Shown here: positions 44,499 through 58,513 of the stretch, piece after piece | How positions within the stretch are numbered: position 1 is the stretch's first letter | Layout: each line of letters begins with the position of its first letter | Source of the DNA: Condylostoma magnum | Taxonomy: Eukaryota > Ciliophora > Heterotrichea > Heterotrichida > Condylostomatidae | Assembly (NCBI GenBank): GCA_920105805.1 | Contig: CAKKTI010000018.1 | Location: 47,810 to 111,809, forward strand | DNA length: 64,000 nt | Direction: 5' to 3' | Position numbers and translations under genes: made by a program | The notes under the pieces: generated by a model | Seen by the model: the letters and a program-made list of their open reading frames with translations, nothing else | Database searches by the model: none | Told to the model about the DNA's origin: nothing

Positions 44499-47400
44499 TT
44501 AGTTATATTTAGTTGTATTTGGTATATAGTTGTCTAGATATTAAAAAAATTGCTTATCTAAACTACTAATGTGCCTTTGTAAAGAATGAATGTACAGTTC
44601 TTGAAATGAATCTGGTAACTTGTGGTTAATTTGATTGATTGCTTATGTTGCTGGTTAACTAAATTGAATTTATTATTAAAACTGAAACTAATTCAACTAT
44701 TTTACAGCTATTTAGTATATCTCTGGTCAAAATCTACAATATTTTACTATAATTCTTGGTGATTTTTACGCAATCATTATAAGCTGTATTTTTATGTATT
44801 AGCCTAACCAAAATAAAATGAAATACATGTTAGCTAATACAATAAAAACAAATAGTATCATTTTGGATATTTCTTCTAAATCCTTTGACAAAAACAGCAA
44901 GCCACAATAAATTGTTACTACTGATGTTATTATTGATTTTATTTCAAGACCATTTAGTTCTGGATTGATATATGGCTTTGATTTTAATTGCAAATATAAG
45001 AAACATAGTAGTACTACAAATGTTATTAAGGCTTATATTTGTATAGATATTGTATTCAAAAATACTGAAAAGGCAGTAATCAAAATTTTCCTATATAAAA
45101 TGATAAACTCTCAATAGTACCTTTACCGAGAATAACCATTATAAAGGAATCCTAATTTTGATCGAATGCTAAATGAGTGAAGTTTTTTCCTGTTTAATAC
45201 TAGTAAATATAGTATAAATGTTGGGATTCCTAATCCTCATATCACCAATGATGAAAATCCAACTGTTAAACTATAAAACATATGATTATCTTCTCAGCAC
45301 ATTATATCAAGATCTTATCTCAAATAATACCCTTAGTCTTCAATTTCATAACAACTAAGAATCCTGAAAAAAGCTTTGACTAAATTTGGATGTACTAAAA
45401 ATAGTAGAATAATAATACTTGTCACAAAATGCTGCGTTATATAAATAATTTGTCAGTAGTAAAATGCTGTAAATCCTCAGAAGAGAAACACTATGAATGT
45501 AAGTAAAATAGGAGACAATGCTAAAATTGAAACTTTTATCCAAATAGTATCAGTATCTAATTGGCTGTTTTCAATAAAGCAATCAATAGACAAGAATTAG
45601 TCTGTAGAATTCCCTACTTAAGATTAAACTTCAAATAATTCTTATACAGCCTCAGGTCAGTTAAGCTCAAAAGAAGCTGCAATCATTGCTAGTTATAGAT
45701 AATTAAACAATATTTTAATATACACGGATTTGAGATTATTAGGAGTCAAAGCAGTTTGCATAGTTTAATAAATCATAAAGCAAATGATAAAAATAGCTAA
45801 AAGCATTATAAGGCCTAATCTTTCTGCATTATCTTCATTATTTGGACATTTGCTGCATTAATCATTACTAGTTTAACTATATTCTTCCTAGCATGATTAA
45901 CACAAATTTCCTTTATATCCTTCCGCGCATTAACCAATTTTATCTGTTAAGTCATTATGTCCAAGACATGCTTAACTATTAAAACATTCTAAAATTACAT
46001 TAGTTTCCTCTGAAAACCTTCAAAATCCTTTTAATGGGTAAATTTCAGATCCTCCAGGACAATATGCATTCTAAGGGCAATTTTAGCATGCTTTGTCATC
46101 AATTGAAAGACTGTAAAAGTTAATTTCACACATAAAACAAGCTCCTTATTACAAAATCTCTCCTTATATACATTCTCTTAGATACACATTAATTTATAGG
46201 GGAGGTATATTATCAGTGTCAATAAGATTATCATAGTTAAGTTGTGATAATGCTTCTGATGAAAACTCAATTACAACTGTTGTCATAGGTTTAAAAGTAA
46301 TTTAAAAATCTGTAAATTCATATACTCCATTTTCAGCAGTTACCTATTATGATTATACCTTAACGTCATCTTCAATTGATTTCATAGAGGCTTTAGATTA
46401 GTTATCTGTTGTGACTACTTAATCGTATATATCTACTAATTCTACTTGTAATTTTATATCAGATATTTAACCACTTGCAACTGTAATATTATCTTAGTCT
46501 TATTTTAATCTTAGCCTAACGCCATATGATGCCACAAAATTACCATATGTAGCTGTGTTTTATTCATATTGATTATCTATAAGTTATGGCTGCTTTTCGC
46601 TTCAATAAATAGCTCCTCCTTTCAAATCAGCTTTATTATTATTGAATTAACTGTTTTCAATTAAAACTTCTGATCAATTATCAATAAATATAGCTCCTCC
46701 AGATTCAGCACTGTTATTAGAAAATAAACAGTCAATTATAGTTAAATTAATCAGTTTTATTTCTAGAACTCCTCCTAGCTTTTTATTTTAATTATAATTA
46801 AATTGAGATCCTTCAATTTATGCTTTGCTATAGTTTAGTGCACTTATGATGTAAATAGATGCATAATTTCCTTTTATATTTGATATTATAGAATTTTTGA
46901 TATTAATAAAATTAATATTATCGCAATGTATGCCAGAGATCTGCGAGTTTTCACTACCTAAATCCTGAATTATACTATTTGAAACTTCGAATTCAGAAAG
47001 AAAGATAAGATAAGCAGTATTCCCAATAAAATTTTAGATTATTGAATCTTTTATAGTTAGGGATCCATATATTGAAACTATCAATCAACTTCACTAGCTA
47101 TTAGCAGTATTTTTATCTATAAGTATATTCTCCAAATTAGTATTGCTTTCAAATGGTTTAATGAGGCAAGAACTGTTTTACTAGCACTCGTTATACATAA
47201 ATTTAGAATTTTTCATTACAATAGTTGATATACTTAGTTTGATTAAACTTTAATTACAATTACCTTCAATAAATTCAGAATCCTCATCAGTAATAAATGT
47301 TGTAGAAAATGCAAGAATAAAGCAACCCTCCTTTCCTCCCTGATTTCTAAATAAATTTTCTTTTGAATATACTTTAGATTAATTAAAAGCTAATCCTGGA

Positions 47401-50400
47401 CTTTAAATATTTTGTATTTCAATAGGATTTTCAGCTAGATTTCCATCGAATGTGCAGTATTTAATATTCAAGTTATTTACATTTGTGGAATATATGATGA
47501 AGTTTCCTTTATTATTTTTGAATATCGTCTAAATTATCTATATATCTATGTCTTCTTAGATCTAGTATAATGTGATTGCAGTTCCAATATTGGCTTCATT
47601 ATTTAAAAAGGTACAGTCTTTGATTATAGCTTTACTATCATTCCTTATGTACATAATTCCTATATCTCCCCTAGTTTTGTTGCTCTCAATCTAGCAATTT
47701 ATCAGTTCAATATGAGTATCCCTTGAGTTAATACTAAATCCAGGGTTTGATTATATGGCTTAATTGTTGTAAAAAATACTATTAGTAAAATAAGCTTTAG
47801 CTTTATCATCACCATTGTATATTGTTGCTAATTATGCTTAATTACTCCGGTAGTAAGAGTTGAAATCTCAATATGATCCTCCTTAATTATCGATTATTCT
47901 ACCAAAATTGTTCTGAAATTTACAATTTCTCGTCATTACAGATCCTCCTTTATTATGATTGTATATTTTAATCAAATTAAATGATTGAATGTCCTAAAAT
48001 ACTACATTGTCTAATAGTAAACTATAGTCCTCTGTATTATTTGGAAAGCTATCGTTTTCTATAATCGAAATTGATTCTTGTAAGTAGTCTAATCCTATGT
48101 TCTCTATCGTTGAATCTTTGATACTGAAAGGCCCTATAAATTAATCAAATATCAATATTTTCAGAACTATATCCTAGGAATTAGACTTAGATTTATATAT
48201 ATTGTTAATTTGTAGATTTGATATTACAGAGTCTGCAGTTTCGATATTCCAGAACATAAAAATTCTATTCTAATTGTTTACATGAATGTAACTTATATTA
48301 ATTAGATTAAGTTCAATTTAGGCAGCACATGTACCCAAGATATATTATCAGAAATATACGAAAGTCACAGTATTATCCATTTCTATATTTTCAAAAAAGA
48401 TATTTTACATATCAATAAAGCATTTATCTTATAATTAACTGTATGGGTCAATTCATAGAAAAGATTCTGTAGCCAATACAGAGTTCTCAAACACAAGCTA
48501 ATCAATTTATACACTTTTTGCCTTGATGTTTATGAAGATTAGCTTATCCTATAAATGAATGTTTGTAAAGTAAGTATTAATAATCGAGATTTCAACTTCT
48601 TATCCCTTTGCATCGATAAAAGTGCTAATTTCTTTTAGTGAAACATCTTAAATGTCAAGTTTACAATCCCCATCACAGTCAATATCTAACTAGTCAACTG
48701 CTAATTTATCAGCATTAAAATCGGTTAATTTAAAGCTTAACTCTTCTTCATTATTAGATTCTAAATTGACCTTCATAAATAATTAGTACTAATTAATGGA
48801 TTATAAAGAGCTCAGCTGTATATTTGTTAGTTCTATATTCCTATTTGTAGTTATAGAGAATAAATTTTACAGATCTTGCTATTCTTATAAGGTGAAATCA
48901 AATTATTCAAGTAATAAATCATTAAAATAACCTGATTTACTGATTTCCTCAGGTGCAAAGGGCCAGGAGGTCAAATTATTCTCAAGTTTAAAATCATCAA
49001 TGATTACGTTTACTTCATTTTCGATAGTGATAAAACTACTAATTTTTTCCTACTTTAATCCATATATATATATATCCTCTAAGTCCCATTTTGTTAGCTA
49101 AACAGTAATGTTGGAATCTTAAGACCCGGATATAATTATGAAGCTATTTTAGTACAGAAGCATTAATTTTTCCATGTGTATGTTTGACATTGTTACTTTT
49201 ACATTTTATTCTAAAACATTGATATCTAATAACTATCCACCTGCATAGCTATAGAGATTTTTAAATGTAGTATCAGATATATCAATATAGATTAAGGGTG
49301 CATGCGAATCATTCCCTATATAAGTATTAGCATCTACGCTTATCATAGCACCCTTTCCTATCATTATATCTTGGAATGTTGAATTAGTTATTTTCAGTTA
49401 TGAGAATCTTAAAAATTTGAAAATATTGTTTGCTTCTTCTCCTTGTGAGTTTTTCTGCGAAGTATCAGATAAATTCTACACAGTAATTTCATCTAAATGT
49501 ATGTTTTAAATTCAGTCCACCTTCATAAATTTAGAGTTTATAAGTTGATTCTAACTTAAAAACTAATCTATAGCAAAGAGTTCAATAGTGCAATTTGTTA
49601 ATTCCAATTTTTAGTCCATGCCTACCAGTAGAAGAGTTTAAATCATAAACAAAGAGTTTTCATTTAGTTCTAGAATATGCCTAAAATGACTGTTTTATAT
49701 CACAGCAGATCAATTAACGTATAAATTAAAGAGACTTTCTAAATTCATTCCCATGTGCTCTACTACACAATTGTTTAGCTAAAAGTTACTGAATATATCA
49801 AATACAACTCATTTTCTTGCACTATCAAACTTCCAAGCAATTGAGAAAAGTTCATTTGAATTCATTAAGTGTTAATCCAATGGAGTTATAAAAGTGTTTT
49901 ACTGTCCATCTTCAAAAACACATTCAAACTCTTTATAAATGCAACTCTTAATTTTCATTGAATAAAGCTGCATATCAAGCTTTTTCCACCAATACTAATC
50001 TTACAGTTCTTTAACATACGTTTAGTGTACATTTTCAGGCTCTAGATTAAATTCTTCAGAATACTTGAAATAGAAGTACTCACCAGAGAATATAATGTTC
50101 TCAAAATTTACTCAGCTTGCAAAGATTTATACAGAAAGAATTGCGTCTGATATAGTCTATGATGAAACGCCGTCAAGCATTAAAGTCGCCTTTTTCGTTA
50201 AATCTTCTTCGCACCCTTGTTTTGGGTCAGTTGAGCAATATCATGTATTAAAAGATAAGGTTAATTAAGTACTAAAGTTTTAGCCTACTGTGCATTACTT
50301 ATTATCACTATTATAGTAAGTAATTAGCCTATGGAAATAAGGATAATTGGGATCATCACCCTTCCCTTTATCTTTATACTACAGAAGTACATTAACTTCT

Positions 50401-50588
50401 TTATTTTCTTTTATCTGTTCGTATTTATTATTGATAGATGTTAACATCTAACAAAGATCAGTAAAACTGGTTTCATTATCGGCCTAGTTTTAATCAAACA
50501 CAAGATAAAAGTGTTCAGCAGCTAGTGCGTAGGTAAATAGTGCAACAAGAGACATATTTATTATTATTAGAAATATTTTAATATTCAT
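44499..50588 (-). CDS. Giant beta-helix surface protein with Cys-rich stalk and polytopic C-terminus
   Basis: About 2,029 residues in one frame. A signal peptide (SLVALFTYALAAEHF) precedes about 1,350 residues rich in Asn, Ile, Ser and Asp. These repeat short N-I/L-x-N-x-x-F patterns typical of right-handed parallel beta-helices (IIDCLFSNNSAESGGAIFID, IVMKNSKFMYNECQQNSSCL). A Cys-rich stalk (QGACFMCEINFYSL, CPQNAYCPGG, CAEGYKGNLCQSC) and about eight membrane helices follow. The motif TVYCGLxFL-like (VVTIYCGLLFLSKDLEEISK) and a Gln-rich tail close the protein. It is a member of the large ciliate surface-receptor/TRP-like class. It ends at TAA 44499-44501, seven bases from HIBADH. Confidence 0.85.
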
Positions 50589-52438
50589 CTAAAGGTAATC
50601 AAATTTTGAGGAGTAGAGAAACCCGTCCATGCTGGAACTTACTCGACTCTATTGCTCTGAATGGTGTCAACGGCTCTTTGTTACAAAGTTCTGATTTCTT
50701 ACTACATAAACTCAGGTATACTGGTATTCTTATTATACAGAAGTAAGCAATCATGATAGGAAGAGTAAATCACTGGAAAATCTGTCTCAAAGCTTCTCGG
50801 TAGTCAACTCAATTGAATAACTTAATGGGCATCAATACTATATGAGACTTCTATTTCTACAATAGCTCTTGTATACGTACCTCCTAAGATAACCAGCTGG
50901 AAATTTGACATCATAAAGGCCCCTGCCCGTATGTAAGGAAAAGGAAGTCTCACTGGCAGTATTTTTCATTCATCCGTTGTAGGAAAATAACGCTCAACTG
51001 TATACCCAGCTCTTTCTAGCTCAAATCCTCCTACTACATAAACAGTCTTTAGCTTATTTACAGTAACTGCTACGCACTCAGTTCTACCTACATTCAGTTT
51101 TCCCATATGTATTCACTTATTCTCACTTATAGAATATTACTCGCATAGTTAAGTGTTAGGAAACCCTCCTATAGCAAATATTATATCGCTTATATGTGCT
51201 ACTCCGAACAAACTTCTAGGACTGTTCATAGATTAAAGCTTTTAAACTATGAAATTATCGATTTGGAATTAATAACAGCTTGCAGAAGGAGTACCGTTTA
51301 AATATTCACCACCTAGAATAACCATTTTAGAGTTAAATGGCATTATTCTGTAATTTCTCGTAAATGTTCAATTTTTGTCTTCTATTGCCTACATTTAAGA
51401 CAGGTTTGATAATTGCACCTATGAGAACGAGTTATTTCTAATATCATACTACTGTATTCTCAGTCCATTATGCTCAAAAAAGTACAAAAATCTCATGTCT
51501 TTTATTCTGAATAAGTCTTCCCCTACTTTAATCTCTCTAACATGTCTTCTTATTGATTCTAATTCCTATAGATTGTCAACGTCGTTCATTTAGAGAATAA
51601 GTTAAAGAATTGAGTCTATTTTTGTTGCTCGGAATTAATTAGTCAGGTAGATTTGCCTTACACATACTCCTTACAATCTTCAATCACTGGTAAAGATTGG
51701 TAGTCCTTGTTTAATACTAGCATTAGACTCAAAATCAAAATAATGCTCACTTACACGAGTAACTATACTGCGTTTGTTATAAGCTCCAGGAATCCCTAGA
51801 AAATCACCCTTTTTCAATGTAAAAGGTTCTCTTACATCCAAAGGAGCAAAAGTTCTGATTTCTTCTACTTTAAACTAAAATTGCACTATGCTTATATTCA
51901 ATTAAGGACTCCCAAAGAAAAGTCCCATATCAGTAAAGTTATAATCTGTGGTAGGCTAGTAGAAAAATCTTCCGGAGCACAATAATACTGTAGACTTGTC
52001 TGGAATTATATTATAGGGTACTATTGCAAGCATTGGGGTTATTAGAAATCCGAGTCCTAAATCGTTTCCTAAGCGAAATGAATGGGATATATTATACCTA
52101 GAACCAAATATTTCAAAGCAGCATCGAGAAATCCTGTTCTAACTTTGTTTCGACTCTTCTGTTGTTACTTATTTTTCTTGTAATGCTCCGATGTTGTTGA
52201 ATATTTTCTAGATTTCATTTGATCTTTGGAATGGCTTGTAATTTGGCTTTTTTATGTCTAGTGATTAATAATTTATTTAGGGTGTTGAGCTAGATTTCAT
52301 TAAGGTTTATCCAATTTTACGGAAACTTGGCCTATCAGTTTATTAAATTTCCTGTTCTCACCTTTTTAGTAGTTCTTTATCAACTTTATACTTTATTATG
52401 GAGTTTTTGGTTAGTCTTCTGTAGTCTAGAGCATCCAT
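50585..52438 (-). CDS. Protease-like domain plus kelch repeats
   Basis: About 617 residues. Residues 110-275 resemble a chymotrypsin-fold domain (GLGFLITPMLAIVPYNII, then GDFLGIPGAYNKR and SIKQGLPIFTSDWRLQGVCV). The catalytic His, Asp and Ser are absent, so it is inactive if the fold is right. Kelch blades follow (about 345-560): FNSKMVILGGEYLNG, IIFAIGGFPNTQL, KTVYVVGGFELERA, QLVILGGTYTRA. Between the parts, TAA is directly followed by ATG in the same frame (...LIL, then MNDVDNLQELE), so two abutting genes are possible. The stop TGA (50585-50587) would overlap the next gene's ATG; earlier stops exist. Confidence 0.6.
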
Positions 52439-52543
52439 TTTAGTTTATAATATGTAAACAAGGCAATATGCTTTTGCAGTTAATTCTATAATACATATTA
52501 TTAAAAGTCCCATTTAAACAATCACCTTTTATATGTAATAAAA

Positions 52544-55162
52544 ATGATACCAAAAGTTACAAGAAAATTATTGATGATATATAGAAAACTGCTTAATTCA
52601 TACTTTAAGGCAGTCGTCAAATATCACTGAATTTTGATAATAATAGGAGTTCTGCCTATTCCAGGATTTCTATACAGTCTTACATACTACAAGGAGGAAT
52701 CTGACAAAACGCTTCATTGAACTTCTGAAAGCGGAGAACTATTAGACTTCAGAGACGACTTCGACGATACTTTTGGATTATCAAGACTGTAAACCCTTTA
52801 TGTTGAGTCAAAAGATAATAATCTACTGACTTTATAATCAGTACAGGAAATGATAAACTTTGACTAACAACTCAGAACTAAAAAGCTTCATGATAATAAG
52901 TCTTTTAACGATATATGCTATAGAATACAGCCTCAATTACCCTGCCTTGTATCTGGAAGTTTACTGTAATTTTGAGAGGTGTCCTCAGGGGAATATAATC
53001 TAGCTGCAATGTAATCCGATTAAGATATTTTATCAAGAGTTAACTCTGGACGAGGAGATCCTGTGGTATATGGAAACAGTCCATAGTTCATAAATATAAC
53101 AAGAATGCTAGGAGCCACACAGCCTGGCACTATAGTAACATACCCTGATGGATCAAATAATGTTATATAAGCGAAAGCTGCTAATTGGTCTTATAATCTA
53201 AAAGAAGGTGATGAAGATGAATTCTTTTATTGGGATTTTGAAGAGAAATTAGAAGATTTTGTTGATGATTTTAACTCTAGTTCAAAGTATGTTAATTTCT
53301 ATATTTATGCATTGTCTGGAGTTTCCAGGGGAATTTTTAATGGACTTACTGAAGAGATGGAATACATTGCAGGCTTTATAACATTAATTCTGGTGCTTTT
53401 TACTATACTATAATTTAGAATGTACGTCTGTTTGTCTAGAATGATAGCTGCTATCTTGATGATATGCATTAATGAAATTAGTTACTATGAAGGAATGGGA
53501 ATAATGTGTTTAACTGGAGTTAATGCTACAGGGTATGAAAATTATTACCATTTTAGTAGTTTAATAATCAATATAATGATAGCTTCTTATATTGCTTAAT
53601 TATCACAAAAGTAGATTGTATAAGCTGATTAAGCATCACATTTGATAAGTAGAATAATGATTATGTATATTATAATATATGGATACATAACATCCTTTTT
53701 GGTAATGCTGAATGTTTCTTAGTATAAAGGATATAGAGTGTTTGGGTAATATGCGATATTAAGTGCTTTATGCACTATATTCAATACTATCTTTCTAATA
53801 ATTCCTTTATTTTTCTATGAATTATAAAGAACTTAAGCTTAAATTGGGGATTGCTTTGGTTTAATTAACTGTAACTCCTTAGGAGGCTGTTGTTGTAAAG
53901 GACGGTTTATTTTTGACTCGTAATTACAAGTAAAACAAGGTTTATTCCACAAGGTTAGTAAATATATAAAAAGAAATCATAAAATAGTCACCTTATTACT
54001 AATACTCCCAGTTTTAACCATCCTTGCAATTTCTATATGAGGGTTGACATAGTACGAATTAGAACTGGAAATAGAGGATTATTTAAAGCCAGGATTTTAC
54101 ATAAATGATGCAATTGATATAAGAGATAAATATTTCAGTGAACTTGGCTATCCTATTGGGTTTGTTAGCACTGATACTAATTTCCCTGTTTAGAACATCT
54201 AAACTGAATTACAAAACTTTACTTAATCTATATCCTCATGCCAGGATTGCACAGATAATTGAATTCAATAAGGACTAACAAATAGCTTTATACCATTCTT
54301 TTATAACTGGGGAATGTTAGGAGGCTGTGTTGTAGATAATCAACAAGTGCAAATGTTGAATAGTAATTTTCCTAGTGAGGTATTTAACTAATGCTTATAA
54401 TAGTTTTCAAGTGTTTCTATATTTGCATCATTAAATCATTATATAAAATGAAAAGATACGGAATTAGATGCAACTTTAATATCAACTTACCTGGTCAATT
54501 TAGAAGGAGAAGATAAGATTGATGGATTAAAAGATTTGATTGATATATGTGATGACTATGGGCCTGGATACTCTTATGTATATAGTCCCTGGCTTGCTAT
54601 TTATGAGAGTTTATAATTCACAGAATTCAATACTTATCTATTACTAATTGTATGTCCTGTAATAGGAACTGTATTCATTTTCTTACTAACATTTGATTAT
54701 ATAAGAATTATAGGGATTATAGTAGGCCAAGCCTTTACTATCTTATCAGTTGTTGGATTTATGGTACACTGGAATGTGAATATTAATGTAATATCGATAT
54801 TAACCATAATATGTGGAATTCTAATAGGATGTGTTTTACTCATTTTAAATCAACTGAACTGAACTGAGTACTAAAATGTTTCAAGTACTGCTTCTGGCCT
54901 TAAAACTTGTATATCTGTACTGATTGCCTACTCCATTTACTTTTTGTTCGAATCAGTGATGATTTAACTAATATTGAAATCTGTTTTACTTGGCTTAATT
55001 TTCGGATTCATCTATACATTGACCATAAAATCAATTTACTCAAAATTCGATAAAATAAGAGTAGAGAAGGCCCAAGAATCAATCAAAAATACTGAATCTG
55101 AGCAGCGAGACGAAAACAAAGAAACTGATATGAATCTACAAAACATTACAAGTCTACCTTAG
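52544..55162 (+). CDS. Patched/RND-family (PTCHD-like) membrane protein
   Basis: About 872 residues. The topology is typical: one helix at about 30-50 (WILIIIGVLPIPGFLYSL), a large lumenal domain, then a sterol-sensing-like bundle (about 260-430: YIAGFITLILVLFTILQFRM). A cytosolic Cys-rich link (NSLGGCCCKGRF) and a second set follow: a helix (IVTLLLILPVLTILAISIWG), a lumenal loop with CQDC, and a bundle at 680-840. The RND superfamily exports lipids or sterols using ion gradients. The conserved RND GxxxD motif was not obvious, so transport remains a guess. Unbroken from ATG 52544 to TAG 55160-55162. Confidence 0.8.
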
Positions 55163-55172
55163 CATTAAGAAA

Positions 55173-57788
55173 TCAAACATTATCTAACAAATTAGCTATC
55201 TCTTCGCATATCTTTGAAAAAATCAAGTCTCCCAGGTCGCATACTACTTGAATTTCCTCATCCTCATATCTAACTCATTACTTTTCTTCATTTAAAGCAT
55301 CATGACACAGCAGAAGGCTAAGCTTATCCTCTCTGATTTCATTTAGCTCAATTTCTTTAGATTCTATACCAGAAAACAGTAAGGAATTATGAAAAATATA
55401 CCCAGCTTTAATAGATTCTCACTCAATGATTTAATGCTCTATGCTATCAAATATCAAATTAACATCTTCTTGTACATTGACTTACGGAGATTAAAATGAT
55501 CATGAGTTTGGAAGACCAACAATTCCATAAGGTCTTAAATAATTCATGGACTCATTTATTGAATCAAACAGCATATGGCAGTAAAGTCTGCATAAGGGTT
55601 TTTATTGTTTATCAAAATATTTTGATAATCTGTTATTTATTTGTGTTGGTGCAATTATTTCAAACTAAGGATAGTTCTCTAGTATCTGAGTTTCTTGTAT
55701 ATATTCTAAGAAATCTAGCTCGTCTATTGGAATTGGTGAGTTGAAAATCTCTAAAAACTGCTCAGAATTCCGTAAAAGTTCTGCTTTAAACTTGATCAAA
55801 TATTCTTAAATGAATCTAATTGAATTATCAACTTCTCTGGGCTTGGAATTCATAGTTATTTTTAAGTACCAATTAAGCTCTTATTCTATTATTGAATCAA
55901 TCGATCCTTATATATCATATAGTAATTCTACTTTTCTGCAGAATTCTTAGTCTTTCAGGGAATCCTGCTTTATAGTATCAGGAAATTTTTCTATAGGAAT
56001 AACCTTTTTTTAGTCTTAATGCTTAAGTACAAGTAACTCTTCTAATGATGGATACTCAATACTATTAAACTCCTCATCTGAACTTTCAGTAACAGTGATT
56101 TATTTCTATGATGAATCTCTTAGGTCAAATTAATACGAGTTTTATGTATCAATTGACTCAACGTATTCTCATATATCGATACTAGGTTTAGTTGTATATT
56201 AAAAGGCCATCTGGTCTACTTAATCAGAGTTCTCTGAGCTTGATCGTGTGTAGAAGTATTAAATTGAATTATCTGACTAATTGTTGTATATTTGATTGTA
56301 AAAAAGGTTTAAGTTTTGATTGTCTGAATTAGTATCACTCATAGAGTAGCTTTATGACAAGCTGAAAGAACCTTATATTTCATTTATTCCGTTCTCTTAT
56401 TCTACTATCATCTAAGGCTGATTAATTTGTTCTGGTATAACCTGAGACAATGTATTATTCTCATTTGTGCTTTCCAGTTATTCTAAGAACTATTGAATGT
56501 TCTTTTCATTTTACTGAAATTAACTTTTTATTTGCTCGTAGCTGATATCTATTGTCTCTCGTATATTGTCAAAGATGTTCTTATTAGATATGCATTTTGT
56601 TTTTAATTTGTAATTGTTTCTTATTCTTCTGAATCATTATTAAATCTTGACTGCAGCTACTTCTCTCATTTGATTTAATTGATCCTCTATTAGACTTTAC
56701 CTTAGTTAATCAAGTTTTAATATCAGTTCTGCTTCTTCTTTATCCCTATGGTTTTATATACTAGGGTATGATATTTCTCTTACTTTCAGAGCTTTATCCT
56801 GCATAGAAAGCCTTCCTAGTTTATTTCTACTCGTACTGTTTTATTAATTTTGTAGCTTTATCAATCCACTCACTCTTTTAAACTCTTTTATTTGATTGTC
56901 CTTTTATAACTAAAACTGTTTTATCTTTAGTAAGTTCTTTTAATTCCTCATAATTTTCTTTATTTGCTTTGCAGTTCTTCCAGGATTATATGAGCAATTC
57001 TTTAGCTTCTTTTCATTTTTATTGGATAATTAACTTTTTTTAGGCTTTATTCAAGGTACAAAGTCCAGACCTATTCTCTTTCTTCCTTCAGACTTCACTT
57101 ATTAACGATAAATTTACTTCTTTTATTCACTTTCCTTTATGAAGACTTCAGTTTAATCTACATACGATAAAGTTCTATTTGTTTTTTAGATTTTTTAAAT
57201 TGACAAAGGTGATTAGGTATTATTTGGCTTTGCAATAGAAGAATTTTTATTTCTTATCTTTTTGTTCAATCTAATCAGCTTTAGCTTTTTCTATTGTTTT
57301 TCTTACTCTTAAGTCTATTTCTGCTGTATTATCTTATTTTTAGTATTGACGTGCTTTTTAAGACTTCTGCTAACTAGACTCCTTACATTAGGACTAATGC
57401 TTCCTTATAATTACTATTTAGCAAGACTATCTTTGTCTGCATGCTTTTTCTTAGGTTTTAAACATTTTGGCTTCTTAGTATTTTTTATCTTCGGCGCAAT
57501 ATTGTCAAAATCAAATTTTTTCTTTCCTTCTTTGGCTTTAGTTGTTGAAGAGATGCATTTGGTATTTAGTTTACTCTGTGGTGTATTTATACTATTTTTT
57601 GTCAGTTTTAAGGATCTGTTTTGCTTGAATTTTTTCTTGTCTAATAATAAATTAATAGGCTATTTTAAACTCAATTTTCCAGCCAGGATTTTAGAGAATG
57701 AATTTATTCGTTTTCCTACAATACTTCTTATACTTCCATTAGGAGAACTATAATAGTCATTTGTGCTTGATAATAAGCTTAGACTCAT
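55173..57788 (-). CDS. Basic IQ-motif protein with DUF4378-like C-terminus
   Basis: About 871 residues. The N-terminal 220 residues are very Lys/Ser-rich and basic (NSFSKILAGKLSLKQP, KKPKCLKPKKKHADK). An IQ motif (AAVKIQQWFRRIRNNYK, Trp as TGA, a calmodulin-binding helix) lies near residue 400. A disordered acidic section follows. The C-terminal 200 residues form a conserved-looking domain (LCRLYCHMLFDSINESMNYL, then WESIKAGYIFHN and CDLGDLIFSKICEEIANLLD). This recalls the DUF4378 region of plant TRM/LONGIFOLIA proteins and their relatives. It probably binds microtubules or calmodulin at the cortex. The end is placed at TGA 55173-55175, ten bases from the RND gene. Confidence 0.65.
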
Positions 57789-57810
57789 TTTTATATTTTA
57801 CTGTAAAAAA

Positions 57811-58470
57811 TTAAGTAAATGTGGCATGAGAATAACTAAACATTGTTGAGTTATAAGTCTTGTTACTAAATTAAGTCTCGGGTGCATTAATCTTGGCAGT
57901 TCTTGATCGTTTACAGCGAGTCTATGTTTACTTATTTAGTTTTACTACTTCTTAAGGACTGTGTATATCTTTTTATAACTTTTAGGGTGATATAGGAGGA
58001 AATTTAGTTAAATTAAATCTTGGAATTTGTTGTATTGAATTTTGTACCTTTTTATCTGTTTTTTCTAATCATCCAATAAGTTTTTCCATTTCATCCAAAT
58101 AAGTCAACTGAATGAAACTTTGGGCTTTCATTTCTTTTAGAGTGTTAAATATTTCCTTTGATATTCCTTGAATTCTATCTTGATTACCTTTTAAATTCAA
58201 GGTCTCAATTAGCTTGTAATTTTTGAATGTTGCATTATTATCTATATCTAATCTATATAAAGCTCCCGTTTAATCAGCAATTTCATCCTAATTAGAATCG
58301 TCTAGAGTAACATAATGATATTTTTGCTGAAATGTTGGCTTTTTTAATTCCTTGATAACTGATTGAATGTAAGAAATTTTGTTCTATAGTCTTCTTTAGT
58401 GTGTTTTAAATGAAGAGGAAGGTCTAAAGGGATCATCATTGGCAAATTTTATAAATTTTGATTAAAACAT
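57811..58470 (-). CDS. Unrecognised helical protein
   Basis: About 219 residues. After a polar start (NDDPFRPSSSFKTHQRRLQN), helical segments dominate (NKISYIQSVIKELKKPTFQQ, FNTLKEMKAQSFIQLTYLDE, MEKLIGWLEKTDKKVQNSIQ). A Thr/Ser-rich basic tail follows. Signs of a coiled-coil adaptor are clear, but no family was found. It lies 22 bases downstream of the IQ gene's start on the same strand. Stop TAA 57811-57813. Confidence 0.55.
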
Positions 58471-58513
58471 TTTAATTACTATAAATGCACTTGAGATTCT
58501 GCATATAAACAAT

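Noticed and set aside
57346-57753. Conventional 135-residue plus-strand ORF, hydrophobic
   Set aside because: It is antisense to the Lys-rich N-terminus of the minus-strand IQ protein (55173-57788). Antisense of Lys/Asn-rich coding reads as Phe/Leu-rich, so it is a shadow.
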